This document shows positions 1 to 6,366 of a stretch of 20,592 bases of DNA, one piece after another. How positions within the stretch are numbered: the stretch's first letter is position 1; each line of letters opens with the position of its first letter. The notes under the pieces are model-generated. The model made no database searches. It worked only from the letters and a program-made list of their open reading frames with translations, and had not been told where the DNA came from. The stretch covers positions 1 to 20,592 of the IMG/VR virus record IMGVR_UViG_3300042485_000716; one strand, given 5' to 3'. Source of the DNA: a virus. A program made the position numbers and the translations under genes.

Positions 1-29
1 CGCTGTAGCTCTTCCCAACCTAAAGCCAT
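1..29 (-). CDS. Start of an unidentified gene, cut by the window edge
   Basis: An ATG at position 29 opens a frame that runs off the left edge after nine full codons, beginning MALGWEELQ. The ATG overlaps the stop codon of the preceding gene in a TAATG junction, the same arrangement as the next two junctions upstream, which supports it as a real start. Too little is visible to name a product. It is the fourth gene of the unit that begins with the VWA metallopeptidase. Confidence 0.6.
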
Positions 30-493
30 TATCGTTTCTCCAATTCTTTTATAAAGTCTTCAGCAAGCATACCGGAACTTGCGCCTTTATAGTTAGGATC
101 ATCACCGGCACTTAAACTTGGATCCCATACCCACATAGGAGTTGGTTTAGAAGTAGTTGGTGTACCGATCGGACCAAACGGACTGCCCGGATTGTATGGT
201 GGTGTAAATGGTTCAACTTGACGCTTTTGTTGATCCCATTTAATCTTGTTTAGATCATCTTCTAAACGACCTAATCGTTGATTAAGATTGCGCATATCCT
301 CAAACACACGTGCTAGCGGACCGTTGCGTAGCATTTGATCAGGATGTTCTGATGTACACAGCACAGTTATAGTCATAAGCGCACGTAAGGCGTCTTTAAT
401 GCGTTGATCATCAGACTCTAGTGCAGAATCAATTACCCGAACAATCTGTTCAAGATCGTAGTCTTTTTGGTCTTTTAGCCTACCTGTACTCAT
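29..493 (-). CDS. Hypothetical phage protein, 154 aa, coiled coil plus Pro-rich middle
   Basis: I do not recognise a family. The N-terminal half (about residues 10-90) is charged and helical, with a likely short coiled coil around 62-90 (RNLNQRLGRLEDDLNKIKW). It is followed by a Pro/Gly/Thr-rich, probably disordered segment (about 94-120) and a short acidic helical tail. There is no signal peptide or membrane segment. Both ends are TAATG junctions, so translation is probably coupled to both neighbours. Being third in the unit led by the VWA metallopeptidase suggests, without proving, a related role such as an adaptor or substrate. Confidence 0.8.
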   Translation of the reverse strand: MSTGRLKDQKDYDLEQIVRVIDSALESDDQRIKDALRALMTITVLCTSEHPDQMLRNGPLARVFEDMRNLNQRLGRLEDDLNKIKWDQQKRQVEPFTPPYNPGSPFGPIGTPTTSKPTPMWVWDPSLSAGDDPNYKGASSGMLAEDFIKELEKR

Positions 494-828
494 TACTCAA
501 CCACCTCTAACTTAGGTTTGGTTTTAAGTCGAGTTACATTCTTTGGCTTTTCTGGAGTAGCAGGTCTATAGTGGGTTGCTACTTCCACAATAGGAAAAAC
601 CCAAGAATTCTCTTCTTTATTATCACCAAAGAAGTATTCTAACAATTTCTTACCAAACCCTTTACGGTTTGGCACAGCCATAACCATTATTTTACCCGAC
701 AATTCATTATACTGTTCGGTGGTGATGTATTTGTACTTCCATAGATAAGCAAGTGTGTCGTGTGTAGCACTAGACATTTGCTCTGCTAACTCTGTAGGAC
801 TATAACTAAAACTTTGATATACTGACAT
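493..828 (-). CDS. Hypothetical phage protein, 111 aa
   Basis: A small soluble protein without a recognised domain. The N-terminal half (about 1-60) looks helical and has a helix-turn-helix-like texture (SPTELAEQMSSATHDTLAYL, then YITTEQYNELSG), but this is too weak to call DNA binding. The C-terminal third is Lys/Pro-rich and probably disordered. It starts in a TAATG junction with the stop of the VWA metallopeptidase and ends in a second TAATG, so it is co-transcribed and probably translationally coupled. Confidence 0.8.
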   Translation of the reverse strand: MSVYQSFSYSPTELAEQMSSATHDTLAYLWKYKYITTEQYNELSGKIMVMAVPNRKGFGKKLLEYFFGDNKEENSWVFPIVEVATHYRPATPEKPKNVTRLKTKPKLEVVE

Positions 829-2108
829 TAATTGGATCCTTTCGATAAATCATAATAAGCTGTAATACCAAACGGCGCTTCGATACTAGTAGTACCGTGT
901 ATTACAAATAATGTGTCTGCGTAACTCTCGTCACCCCAACCACCACCTGGGTAACCATCTGTAAACATAATAAACAATTTTGGCGCAATTTCATTTTCAC
1001 GCATAAATTCCCAGTTACATTCAAAGTCTGTACCGCCACCACCTTGTAATTCGTAAGTGTCAATATCGTCAATGTTATCTGGCGTGAATTTTTCGTAACC
1101 ATAAACATCTGTATCAAATGACCATACATCAAGTTTAAAGTCGTCAAACGCCTCCATAATACCTTTAACTTCACTTAAGATATCACGCAACATACCTTCA
1201 CTCATACTGCCCGACGCATCAATGCTAACACTAACATCAATTGTTTCTGCAAAGTTGCTACCTGGCAAAATTGCATCTAAATGTTGCCCTTTTCTATTCA
1301 TACGTGCCCAGGTAAAGTCAGCACGTACTAAACTCTGTACCTGTTGTCTAATCAGTTCACGCCAGTTTAGTTGTGGGTTTGTTAGCTTATTAATCAAACG
1401 TTTAACACCCATTGGCAAGTTACCTGCACCTGCCGCTTCTGCCGCTTGTAGTACAGCTTCGCGTATTTCGTCACGCAATGCTTTCTTTTCTTCAGCAGTC
1501 ATTTTAGCAGGGCGACCATCTTTGCCCTCACCGTTGCCGTCACTATCGCCTTCACCAGCATCGTCATCATCATCTAAGTGTTCATCTAACAATTGTTTAA
1601 GCAAATCATTAACGTTAATTTTTTCAGCGTTTTCATACAGCAAGTCATACACTTCTTCTGAGCTCATTCCTGCATATTTTTTATCATACAAAATAGGCAC
1701 ACTTGTAATTTTCTCGCCAATCTTGCTGTCAATTAAATCAGCATTAACACAATAGTCTGCCGCAACGTTATACAACTGCCCATCTCTATCTTGTCTACGT
1801 CCCATGTGATCGTAAACTACATGCAACACTTCGTGCCCTACTAAAAACTCCACTTGTTTCTGAGGCAGTTTGTTTACAAATTCACTGTTATAGTAAAAGT
1901 TACGTCCGTCTGTAGCCGCAGTGCTACACCATTCGTCTGCATTAACTAATTTTAAGCGTGTTGCTAAGTTACCAAAAAACGGCGCCTTAAGCAATAGCGC
2001 AATACGTGCCGTAATAAGTTTTTCACGTACAGCCGCATCAATACGTGCGTCTGTTACTGTTACAACTTTTTTCTTTTCTGCGCTAGTTGTTGCTGTTGCT
2101 GTAGACAT
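828..2108 (-). CDS. Putative metallopeptidase with C-terminal VWA-like domain (DUF2201 type)
   Basis: 426 aa with two domains. The N-terminal part is a zincin-like domain with HExxH at residues 92-96 (GHEVLHVVYDH). A very acidic linker (about 174-198, with a run of six Asp) follows. The C-terminal VWA-like domain begins near 290 and has a full MIDAS: D297-x-S-x-S301 (DASGSMS), T360 (GGGGTDF) and D384 (FTDGYP). This matches the DUF2201/VWA-like metallopeptidase family, which commonly pairs with MoxR AAA+ ATPases; such an ATPase lies upstream at 3506-4603. The expected role is a metal-dependent protease or cofactor-type assembly factor driven by MoxR; the substrate is unknown. The start is the ATG with AGGAG six bases upstream, under a consensus promoter at 2139-2167. 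An opposite-strand radical SAM gene and a small gene separate it from MoxR. Confidence 0.9.
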   Translation of the reverse strand: MSTATATTSAEKKKVVTVTDARIDAAVREKLITARIALLLKAPFFGNLATRLKLVNADEWCSTAATDGRNFYYNSEFVNKLPQKQVEFLVGHEVLHVVYDHMGRRQDRDGQLYNVAADYCVNADLIDSKIGEKITSVPILYDKKYAGMSSEEVYDLLYENAEKINVNDLLKQLLDEHLDDDDDAGEGDSDGNGEGKDGRPAKMTAEEKKALRDEIREAVLQAAEAAGAGNLPMGVKRLINKLTNPQLNWRELIRQQVQSLVRADFTWARMNRKGQHLDAILPGSNFAETIDVSVSIDASGSMSEGMLRDILSEVKGIMEAFDDFKLDVWSFDTDVYGYEKFTPDNIDDIDTYELQGGGGTDFECNWEFMRENEIAPKLFIMFTDGYPGGGWGDESYADTLFVIHGTTSIEAPFGITAYYDLSKGSN

Positions 2109-2138
2109 TTACTACTCCTAATCGTTTACTATAAAGCT

Positions 2139-2167
2139 ATTATACATTCGAATGATAATTCTGTCAA
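2139..2167 (-). promoter_or_regulatory. Consensus sigma-70-type promoter for the VWA metallopeptidase unit
   Basis: On the minus strand, TTGACA at 2167-2162 is followed by exactly 17 bases and TATAAT at 2144-2139. The predicted start leaves a leader of roughly 25 nt with a good Shine-Dalgarno before ATG 2108. It lies back to back with the plus-strand TATAAATA box at 2181-2188. Confidence 0.9.
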
Positions 2168-2180
2168 GTAGAATTGTGTC

Positions 2181-2188
2181 TATAAATA
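2181..2188 (+). promoter_or_regulatory. T4-late-type promoter box TATAAATA
   Basis: TATAAATA followed by CTTG matches the T4 late promoter core, which is read by gp55-type sigma factors. The box ends 4 nt before the ATG at 2193, so a transcript starting 6-7 nt downstream would begin at or inside the start codon. No Shine-Dalgarno is visible, so the message would be leaderless or nearly so. It could instead be a chance AT-rich match, but a similar box precedes the radical SAM gene at 20498. Confidence 0.55.
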
Positions 2189-2192
2189 CTTG

Positions 2193-3167
2193 ATGAAATA
2201 CTGTTCGGCACCCTGGGACACGGCCCATATTAATTACTCATCTCAAATGTCTGGCTGTTTTTGTGGAGTCTGGCACAAAAAAGGCGACATAGGTAGTGCA
2301 GCAGTACACCCAATTAGCTTTCTTTTTAATTCACAATCACAACAAGAATTTCGTGCTAGTATCATTGACCAGTCGTTCGAATACTGTAAAGCAGATACAT
2401 GCGTAAACTTTTATCGAATGGACCAAGTGGACCAAATCAGCTACGATCCAAATAAGGTTTACTTACCTACTACCTTACAATTGCAAATTGATCCAGTGTG
2501 TAATTTAAAATGTAGTATCTGCCGCCGCAACAACATTTATTATACCAAAGCTCGTCCGGAAGCTGTGCAAATTTTAAATAACATAGCCACCGAATATCAA
2601 AATTTTGAAGGCAAAGTAAATGTCCACTGCGACGGGTCTGGAGAAGTATTTGTTAGTCGTGCTTATTTAGATTTCTTCCGTCGAGAAGATCTTCCTAAAT
2701 GTTTTCATTTTAATATACAAACCAACGGCAATCTAATTACCAAGAATATGGATATAATTTTAAAATTACAATCTCAATTGGAAATGGTAGTAGTTAGTCT
2801 AGATGCTGCAACTGAAGAAACCTACAAAATTGTCCGCGGCGGAAACTTTAGTATTGTACTTGATGGTATAGTTGAACTAAAAAAATTAGGTATTAAAGTT
2901 TGGACTGAATATATTGTACAAACGGCCAATTACCAAGAAATTCCAGCGTATGTTAACTTGTGTAAAGAGTTAGGTGTTAATAAAATATCTCTACAACTTA
3001 TGAGTTTTATGAATCATATGACACCGGACTGGTGGAATGCTAATTCAGTAGAAGCTAGCCTAACTGTAGATAAACAATACCTAATTTCGATATTAACTGA
3101 ATTAACGAACGATCCACAAGTAGAAATTTGTGGCGGCCTTGAATACTTGCTTATTAAATCAGTTTGA
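2193..3167 (+). CDS. Radical SAM protein with N-terminal SPASM/twitch-like cysteines
   Basis: 324 aa from ATG 2193; an in-frame TTG lies one codon upstream. The radical SAM cluster motif CxxxCxxC is at C103, C107 and C110 (CNLKCSIC). It is followed by a GSGEVF segment (about 148-153), the counterpart of the GGEP loop, and QTNG (176-179). Before the core lies a SPASM/twitch-like set of cysteines, C4 (CSAPW), C22 and C24 (CFC), C65 and C70, suggesting an auxiliary Fe-S cluster at the N-terminus. Such proteins modify peptides or small substrates; the substrate here is unknown. It is the only plus-strand gene, sits between the VWA metallopeptidase and MoxR, is AT-rich and overlaps the end of the converging gene by 9 bp. 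This looks like an inserted cassette. Confidence 0.9.
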   Translation: MKYCSAPWDTAHINYSSQMSGCFCGVWHKKGDIGSAAVHPISFLFNSQSQQEFRASIIDQSFEYCKADTCVNFYRMDQVDQISYDPNKVYLPTTLQLQIDPVCNLKCSICRRNNIYYTKARPEAVQILNNIATEYQNFEGKVNVHCDGSGEVFVSRAYLDFFRREDLPKCFHFNIQTNGNLITKNMDIILKLQSQLEMVVVSLDAATEETYKIVRGGNFSIVLDGIVELKKLGIKVWTEYIVQTANYQEIPAYVNLCKELGVNKISLQLMSFMNHMTPDWWNANSVEASLTVDKQYLISILTELTNDPQVEICGGLEYLLIKSV

Positions 3168-3470
3168 ATTTACTAATAGAAAGAAGTCTAGGGCCTTTTC
3201 TGATACATATATTCTTAGTAGGTTATGTTCAGTTTGCCAAGCCCATTCTGGAGTTTGCTGAGTAATACTGTTTAGTCGATGACACTTACCAAGTTCACCA
3301 CTTGGACCAAACTTCTCCCAGAACCAAATACGTGCCTTGAGGAAATTTACTTCATTCTCAGAGACAGGATTATAGTTTCTACGAACATACACATTGTAAT
3401 TTATATAATGATTAAACAGTTCGTGACCTGTATGTCTACCATCCATCTTAGTTATTTTAAAATTGCTCAT
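3159..3470 (-). CDS. Hypothetical phage protein, 103 aa
   Basis: A small soluble protein rich in aromatic residues (KARIWFWEKFGPSGELGK and PEWAWQTE), with no domain I can name. The end overlaps the converging radical SAM gene by 9 bp. The proposed ATG is only 8 nt downstream of the terminator at 3478-3500 and has no Shine-Dalgarno or recognisable promoter. Expression therefore depends on readthrough of the terminator or on an unseen start site. An internal ATG (codon 9, MDGRHTGHE) is an alternative start. Confidence 0.7.
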   Translation of the reverse strand: MSNFKITKMDGRHTGHELFNHYINYNVYVRRNYNPVSENEVNFLKARIWFWEKFGPSGELGKCHRLNSITQQTPEWAWQTEHNLLRIYVSEKALDFFLLVNSN

Positions 3471-3477
3471 TGAATGT

Positions 3478-3500
3478 AAAAAGCCCCTTGCGGGGCTTTT
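3478..3500. terminator. Bidirectional Rho-independent terminator
   Basis: Perfect stem GCCCC (3483-3487) and GGGGC (3492-3496) with a TTGC loop, extended by A-T pairs and flanked by five A on the left and four T on the right. On the minus strand it lies 5 bp after the MoxR stop and ends in five U. On the plus strand it would also stop transcripts of the radical SAM gene after they cross the antisense of the 103-aa gene. It is the only clear intrinsic terminator I see in the window. Confidence 0.9.
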
Positions 3501-3505
3501 CCTTA

Positions 3506-4603
3506 TTATGCTACTGCCGCCACAACGTAACGACCAAAGCGTTTGTGGAACTCATCAAAGTTTTTCAACTTGTTAGGCACAAAAGGTAAGTTAAAAGTTG
3601 TTAACGCTACACGTGCGCCCATAACAGTAACTTCTGTAGTAAAGTTCTCCATCATAAACTTAAAGAAGTAATCTGCCATAGTATGCCATTTAGCATTGTC
3701 TTCCTTACCAATTTTAGTGTAGGCATCTTTCAATTCGTAACACATACTCATTGTCAAACTGTACATTGCACTAATTTCTTTAACAGCAAGTTCTGTAACC
3801 TTACCGTTTAAAATGTCTGTTGGATTAGGCATTTTAGCAGAAATCTTTCTATGCGCCATAAATTTAACCGCAGTACCTTCACCAATAGTACCTGCTACAA
3901 TATCTGTAGTAGTGCTATCTGCCATACCGTCATCTAACAACTCGCTAACAAAAGTCCAGCTACGAGGTGTTGCAAAACTACGGCTTGAGCTTTTTGGATC
4001 GAAGTCATACAAGTCTTGTTTAGCAAAACTAACATAACCAATAACGTCTTTGTTAATACGATTTTCAGTAGCCCATTGTAACCAGCTATCAAAGTCTACA
4101 CGCATTTCCAAATGCACAAATCTGTTAGCAAGTGGACTTGGCATTCTGTAGCTAACACCTTTGTCACCGTCTCTGTTACCTGCCGCTACCATTACAACGT
4201 TGTCAGGAAGTTTATACTTACCAACACGTCTGTTTAAAATAAGTTGATACGCAACTGCCTGCACACTCGGCGCCGCACTGTTCATCTCATCTAAAAACAA
4301 TACCACAATCGGATATTGTGCAGCCATTTCTTCTGTGGGCAAATCAATTGGCGGAGCCCAATCCATCACGCCCAAGTCTTTGTTAAAGTAAGGAATACCA
4401 CGTATGTCCGTCGGGTCCATTTGTGCCAAGCGTAAGTCAATCATCAACCCGCCCATGTCCTTAGTAATACCTTCTACTAATTCACTTTTACCAATACCTG
4501 GAGGACCCCATAAAAATAATGGGCGTTGTTTTGTAAAGCAACGTAAAATTGCCGCCTTTGCTTCTGTTGCTGTAACAGTTCTATTTTCAGTCATTGCCGC
4601 CAT
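3506..4603 (-). CDS. MoxR-type AAA+ ATPase
   Basis: 365 aa. Walker A is GPPGIGKS (33-40), Walker B is VVLFLDEMNSA with D105 and E106, and sensor 1 is AGN (141-143). Downstream are PSPLANRF and a mostly helical C-terminal half. MoxR ATPases act as chaperones that insert metals or remodel VWA-domain partners; the obvious partner is the VWA metallopeptidase at 828-2108, expressed from its own identical promoter type. The start at 4603 is supported by AGGAAGG about 8 nt upstream; a second ATG three codons later is less well placed. It is a single-gene transcription unit with a consensus promoter and an intrinsic terminator directly after the stop. Confidence 0.92.
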   Translation of the reverse strand: MAAMTENRTVTATEAKAAILRCFTKQRPLFLWGPPGIGKSELVEGITKDMGGLMIDLRLAQMDPTDIRGIPYFNKDLGVMDWAPPIDLPTEEMAAQYPIVVLFLDEMNSAAPSVQAVAYQLILNRRVGKYKLPDNVVMVAAGNRDGDKGVSYRMPSPLANRFVHLEMRVDFDSWLQWATENRINKDVIGYVSFAKQDLYDFDPKSSSRSFATPRSWTFVSELLDDGMADSTTTDIVAGTIGEGTAVKFMAHRKISAKMPNPTDILNGKVTELAVKEISAMYSLTMSMCYELKDAYTKIGKEDNAKWHTMADYFFKFMMENFTTEVTVMGARVALTTFNLPFVPNKLKNFDEFHKRFGRYVVAAVA

Positions 4604-4644
4604 TTTAAATCCTTCCTAATTAATTATTAAATGTAACAAAACAG

Positions 4645-4673
4645 ATTATACTATCAAATTCTTGTTTTGTCAA
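4645..4673 (-). promoter_or_regulatory. Consensus sigma-70-type promoter for moxR
   Basis: Minus-strand TTGACA (4673-4668), 17-base spacer, TATAAT (4650-4645), with G directly before the -10 box. It starts 7 bp after the stop of the 54-aa membrane protein and gives a leader of about 35 nt before ATG 4603. Confidence 0.92.
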
Positions 4674-4680
4674 GTGCTGT

Positions 4681-4845
4681 TTAATCACCAACAATACCTG
4701 TGGCAATTTCCCAAACTACCCAACCAACCGCAAAGTTACCTAATAGGTCATGTAACGCCAACCCATTCTCACCAAGTAATCCTAATGTTACATAACCAAT
4801 GATTAACATCACTGAAATTAAGATACGTTGTAAATTTTTACTCAT
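4681..4845 (-). CDS. Small membrane protein, 54 aa
   Basis: A 54-codon frame starting at ATG 4845, in a TAATG overlap with the LPD29-like gene and with AAGGAG about 8 nt upstream inside that gene. The protein has a hydrophobic segment at about residues 8-24 (LILISVMLIIGYVTLGLL-like) and a second, weaker one at about 38-53 (AVGWVVWEIATGIVG), so it is probably a two-pass or hairpin inner-membrane protein. There is no cleavable signal and no recognised family. It is likely co-expressed with the LPD29-like protein from the promoter at 5277-5305. Good coupling, a good ribosome binding site and a sensible membrane profile make it credible despite its length. Confidence 0.78.
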   Translation of the reverse strand: MSKNLQRILISVMLIIGYVTLGLLGENGLALHDLLGNFAVGWVVWEIATGIVGD

Positions 4846-5243
4846 TATGCAAACTCCTTTTCTTTTGTGCAGGCGTATGGCTCATTCCACTCACCTACGT
4901 TTAAATGAATGTAATAGGCAATATGGAAATAATCTATTTGCGAATCACTTTTATCAAACCAAGCACGACCACCAGCACGAGCTGGAGCACACTTGATAAT
5001 TTCTAATACTTGTTCAAAGAACGTTTGATACTTGCCGTAGTTATATAAATGATATTCATTGATTTGTGCGTATGCACCACGTCCTTGCGTAAACACTTCA
5101 GCAAAGTCAACTGGACCTTGTTTAATAGTTACGTCGACTGAACTACCTTCGTAACCTTTACGTACACCAAACTTGAATTTAGGAAAAGTTGCTTTAAGTT
5201 CGTCACGTATTGCTTTAACATCTTGTGCGCTAATATAAGCCAT
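4845..5243 (-). CDS. LPD29-like domain protein, 132 aa
   Basis: The N-terminal 45 residues read as an LPD29-type domain (large polyvalent-protein associated domain 29): a helix with KAIRDELKATFPKFKFGVR (10-28), followed by beta strands with SSVDVTIKQGPV (34-45). This domain occurs in mobile-element polyvalent proteins and in stand-alone phage proteins; its biochemical role is not established. The C-terminal half has many Tyr, Phe and Trp and no motif I know. The start has AGGAG 7 nt upstream and its own consensus promoter. The family call rests on recall of the motif pattern and needs a profile search. Confidence 0.75.
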   Translation of the reverse strand: MAYISAQDVKAIRDELKATFPKFKFGVRKGYEGSSVDVTIKQGPVDFAEVFTQGRGAYAQINEYHLYNYGKYQTFFEQVLEIIKCAPARAGGRAWFDKSDSQIDYFHIAYYIHLNVGEWNEPYACTKEKEFA

Positions 5244-5276
5244 TTATTGCTCCTGTGTTGTTAGTGTATGTGTAAC

Positions 5277-5305
5277 ATTATACAGTCATTTTACCAAAAT
5301 GTCAA
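5277..5305 (-). promoter_or_regulatory. Consensus sigma-70-type promoter for the LPD29-like gene
   Basis: Minus-strand TTGACA (5305-5300), 17-base spacer, TATAAT (5282-5277). It begins 3 bp after the stop codon of the HD-domain gene and gives a leader of about 28 nt. Confidence 0.9.
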
Positions 5306-5308
5306 CCG

Positions 5309-5839
5309 TTATTTGCCATCTAATTTAGCAAGTCCTGCTGATAGTGTGGCTTTAGCACGAGCCAACAGTGTTGCATCGCCATCTGTTAGCACAGCAAGCA
5401 TAGCTGATTTTTCTTTAAGATACACACGTGCAAAGCCTGGATCATGCTCAACAATACTAGCAGTGTTTGACAACAAGTCGGCAAGTTTGATTGTTTTAGC
5501 ATCAGCACAGGCCCTGGCAGTATGTGCTAAGTCAATGGCCTTGCGCACTGCTCTGTTGCCAAGGTCTGGTGTGCTAACATCAGTCAAGTCTGCTACGTAC
5601 ATTGCTACAATTGGACCAAATTCCGCACGGATTGTTTCAATACTAACATCAGTATCTTCTACTGTGTCATGCAACCAAGCGGCCGCTAGCATTTCGTCGG
5701 TGTGGGGAACAGTGGCAACAATAGCCGCAACTTCGGTAGGGTGAACAATGTAGTCTTCACCTGTGTATTTTCTTTTATGATCGATTGCGCGATGCGCATG
5801 TGCAGCAAATGCTCTTGCTCTGCTTACTAATGATGACAT
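5309..5839 (-). CDS. HD-domain hydrolase of the small alarmone hydrolase / MESH1-SpoT type
   Basis: 176 aa, a single HD domain. Metal and catalytic residues fall in the order known for RelA/SpoT hydrolase domains and MESH1: H33 (YIVHPTEVA), H57-D58 with E61-D62 (WLHDTVEDTDV), D121 and N125 (IKLADLLSNTA). KYTGEDYIVHP resembles the substrate-binding loop. No synthetase, TGS or ACT domain is present, so this is a stand-alone hydrolase of normal MESH1 size. The expected reaction is removal of the 3'-pyrophosphate of (p)ppGpp, or a related nucleotide, in the host cytoplasm; activity on NADPH or another pyrophosphate is possible. It is a monocistronic unit with a strong promoter and AGGAG before the start, so an early role such as damping the stringent response is inferred. 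Confidence 0.85.
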   Translation of the reverse strand: MSSLVSRARAFAAHAHRAIDHKRKYTGEDYIVHPTEVAAIVATVPHTDEMLAAAWLHDTVEDTDVSIETIRAEFGPIVAMYVADLTDVSTPDLGNRAVRKAIDLAHTARACADAKTIKLADLLSNTASIVEHDPGFARVYLKEKSAMLAVLTDGDATLLARAKATLSAGLAKLDGK

Positions 5840-5864
5840 GTTTGACTCCTAACTATTAAGTGCT

Positions 5865-5893
5865 ATTATACACTCTTAATAGGTAAAAGTCAA
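5865..5893 (-). promoter_or_regulatory. Near-consensus sigma-70-type promoter for the HD gene
   Basis: Minus-strand TTGACT (5893-5888), 17-base spacer, TATAAT (5870-5865), with G directly before the -10 box. The -35 box begins 3 bp after the stop of the 36-aa lipoprotein gene. Confidence 0.9.
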
Positions 5894-5896
5894 TCG

Positions 5897-6007
5897 TTAA
5901 TTTGGATTATTATATGAGGAGGCGTGTCGACAGTTAAAACACGTATTAAATTTTGCACAACCACTGAGAACTGCAACTACTACTGCCATTGCAATAAGAA
6001 ACCGCAT
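5897..6007 (-). CDS. Tiny lipoprotein, 36 aa
   Basis: ATG 6007 with AGGA about 7 nt upstream opens a 36-codon frame. The product has a short positively charged start, a hydrophobic stretch and a lipobox LSGC (14-17), so the mature peptide would be a lipidated 20-residue chain from C17. It carries two further cysteines (C23, C26) and ends in NNPN. The gene is 12 bp downstream of the exported 97-aa protein and shares its promoter. The product should sit in the inner or outer membrane. It could be a superinfection or envelope factor; a spanin role is not supported because no Rz-type partner is adjacent. Confidence 0.72.
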   Translation of the reverse strand: MRFLIAMAVVVAVLSGCAKFNTCFNCRHASSYNNPN

Positions 6008-6019
6008 ATAGGTCCTTTC

Positions 6020-6313
6020 TTAGTTGATTTGAACTAAAACACGACGATAACAAGCACAATTACCATCATAAATGTTCTGATATTGGTAGATTGGTTCGTT
6101 GTTGGCTGGAACATAACTTGGTAGCGGTGTATACTGTGGTTGCTGTACCACTACAGTACGAGGTTGTGCTATAATATAGCCAAGTGTGCCACCTACAATT
6201 AATGGAAGTAATACGTCATTGCCGTTGCCATGATAGTATCGATTGTAATAACCATCTGCGGCTGCAGTGGTGCTAAGTGATAATAACAGTGTTGCTAGTA
6301 ATAGCTTCTTCAT
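6020..6313 (-). CDS. Exported small protein with signal peptide, 97 aa
   Basis: A typical Sec signal peptide (MKKLLLATLLLSLSTTAAA) is probably cleaved after residue 19. The mature part is Tyr/Asn-rich, then has a hydrophobic glycine-containing segment at about 34-49 (VLLPLIVGGTLGYIIAQ), which could be a glycine-zipper-like membrane stretch. A Gln/Pro/Tyr-rich region follows, and the C-terminus has two cysteines (C86, C88; NCACYRR). The product is likely periplasmic or membrane associated. It has AAGGAG 5 nt before the ATG and its own promoter, and is followed by the lipoprotein gene. No named family is recognised. Confidence 0.82.
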   Translation of the reverse strand: MKKLLLATLLLSLSTTAAADGYYNRYYHGNGNDVLLPLIVGGTLGYIIAQPRTVVVQQPQYTPLPSYVPANNEPIYQYQNIYDGNCACYRRVLVQIN

Positions 6314-6337
6314 GCCTGCTCCTTATTAATATGTATT

Positions 6338-6366
6338 ATTATACTATCAATGTGACTGATTGTCAA
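6338..6366 (-). promoter_or_regulatory. Consensus sigma-70-type promoter for the exported protein and lipoprotein
   Basis: Minus-strand TTGACA (6366-6361), 17-base spacer, TATAAT (6343-6338). It is embedded in the 3' end of the 254-aa gene, whose stop codon (6349-6347) lies in the spacer. The last bases before the -10 box (TTGATAG) are the same as in the moxR promoter. Confidence 0.9.

Noticed and set aside
1560-1585. GAT/GAC codon run as a microsatellite repeat
   Set aside because: It encodes the acidic linker between the two domains of the metallopeptidase and mixes synonymous Asp codons, so it is a protein feature.
1222-1755. Plus-strand open frame of 177 codons opposite the VWA metallopeptidase
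   Set aside because: It is the antisense of a gene with clear catalytic motifs, its product is Ser/Leu-rich low complexity, and it has no ribosome binding site. The plus-strand frames at 5268-5744 and 13890-14459 are rejected on the same grounds.
2108-2193. Divergent operator or shared regulatory site between the VWA and radical SAM genes
   Set aside because: The gap holds two back-to-back promoter-like elements, but no inverted repeat or operator-like palindrome was visible.
5897-6313. Rz/Rz1-type spanin pair
   Set aside because: The 36-aa product is a small lipoprotein, but the neighbour has a cleavable signal and no membrane-anchored coiled coil, and the genes are not nested.
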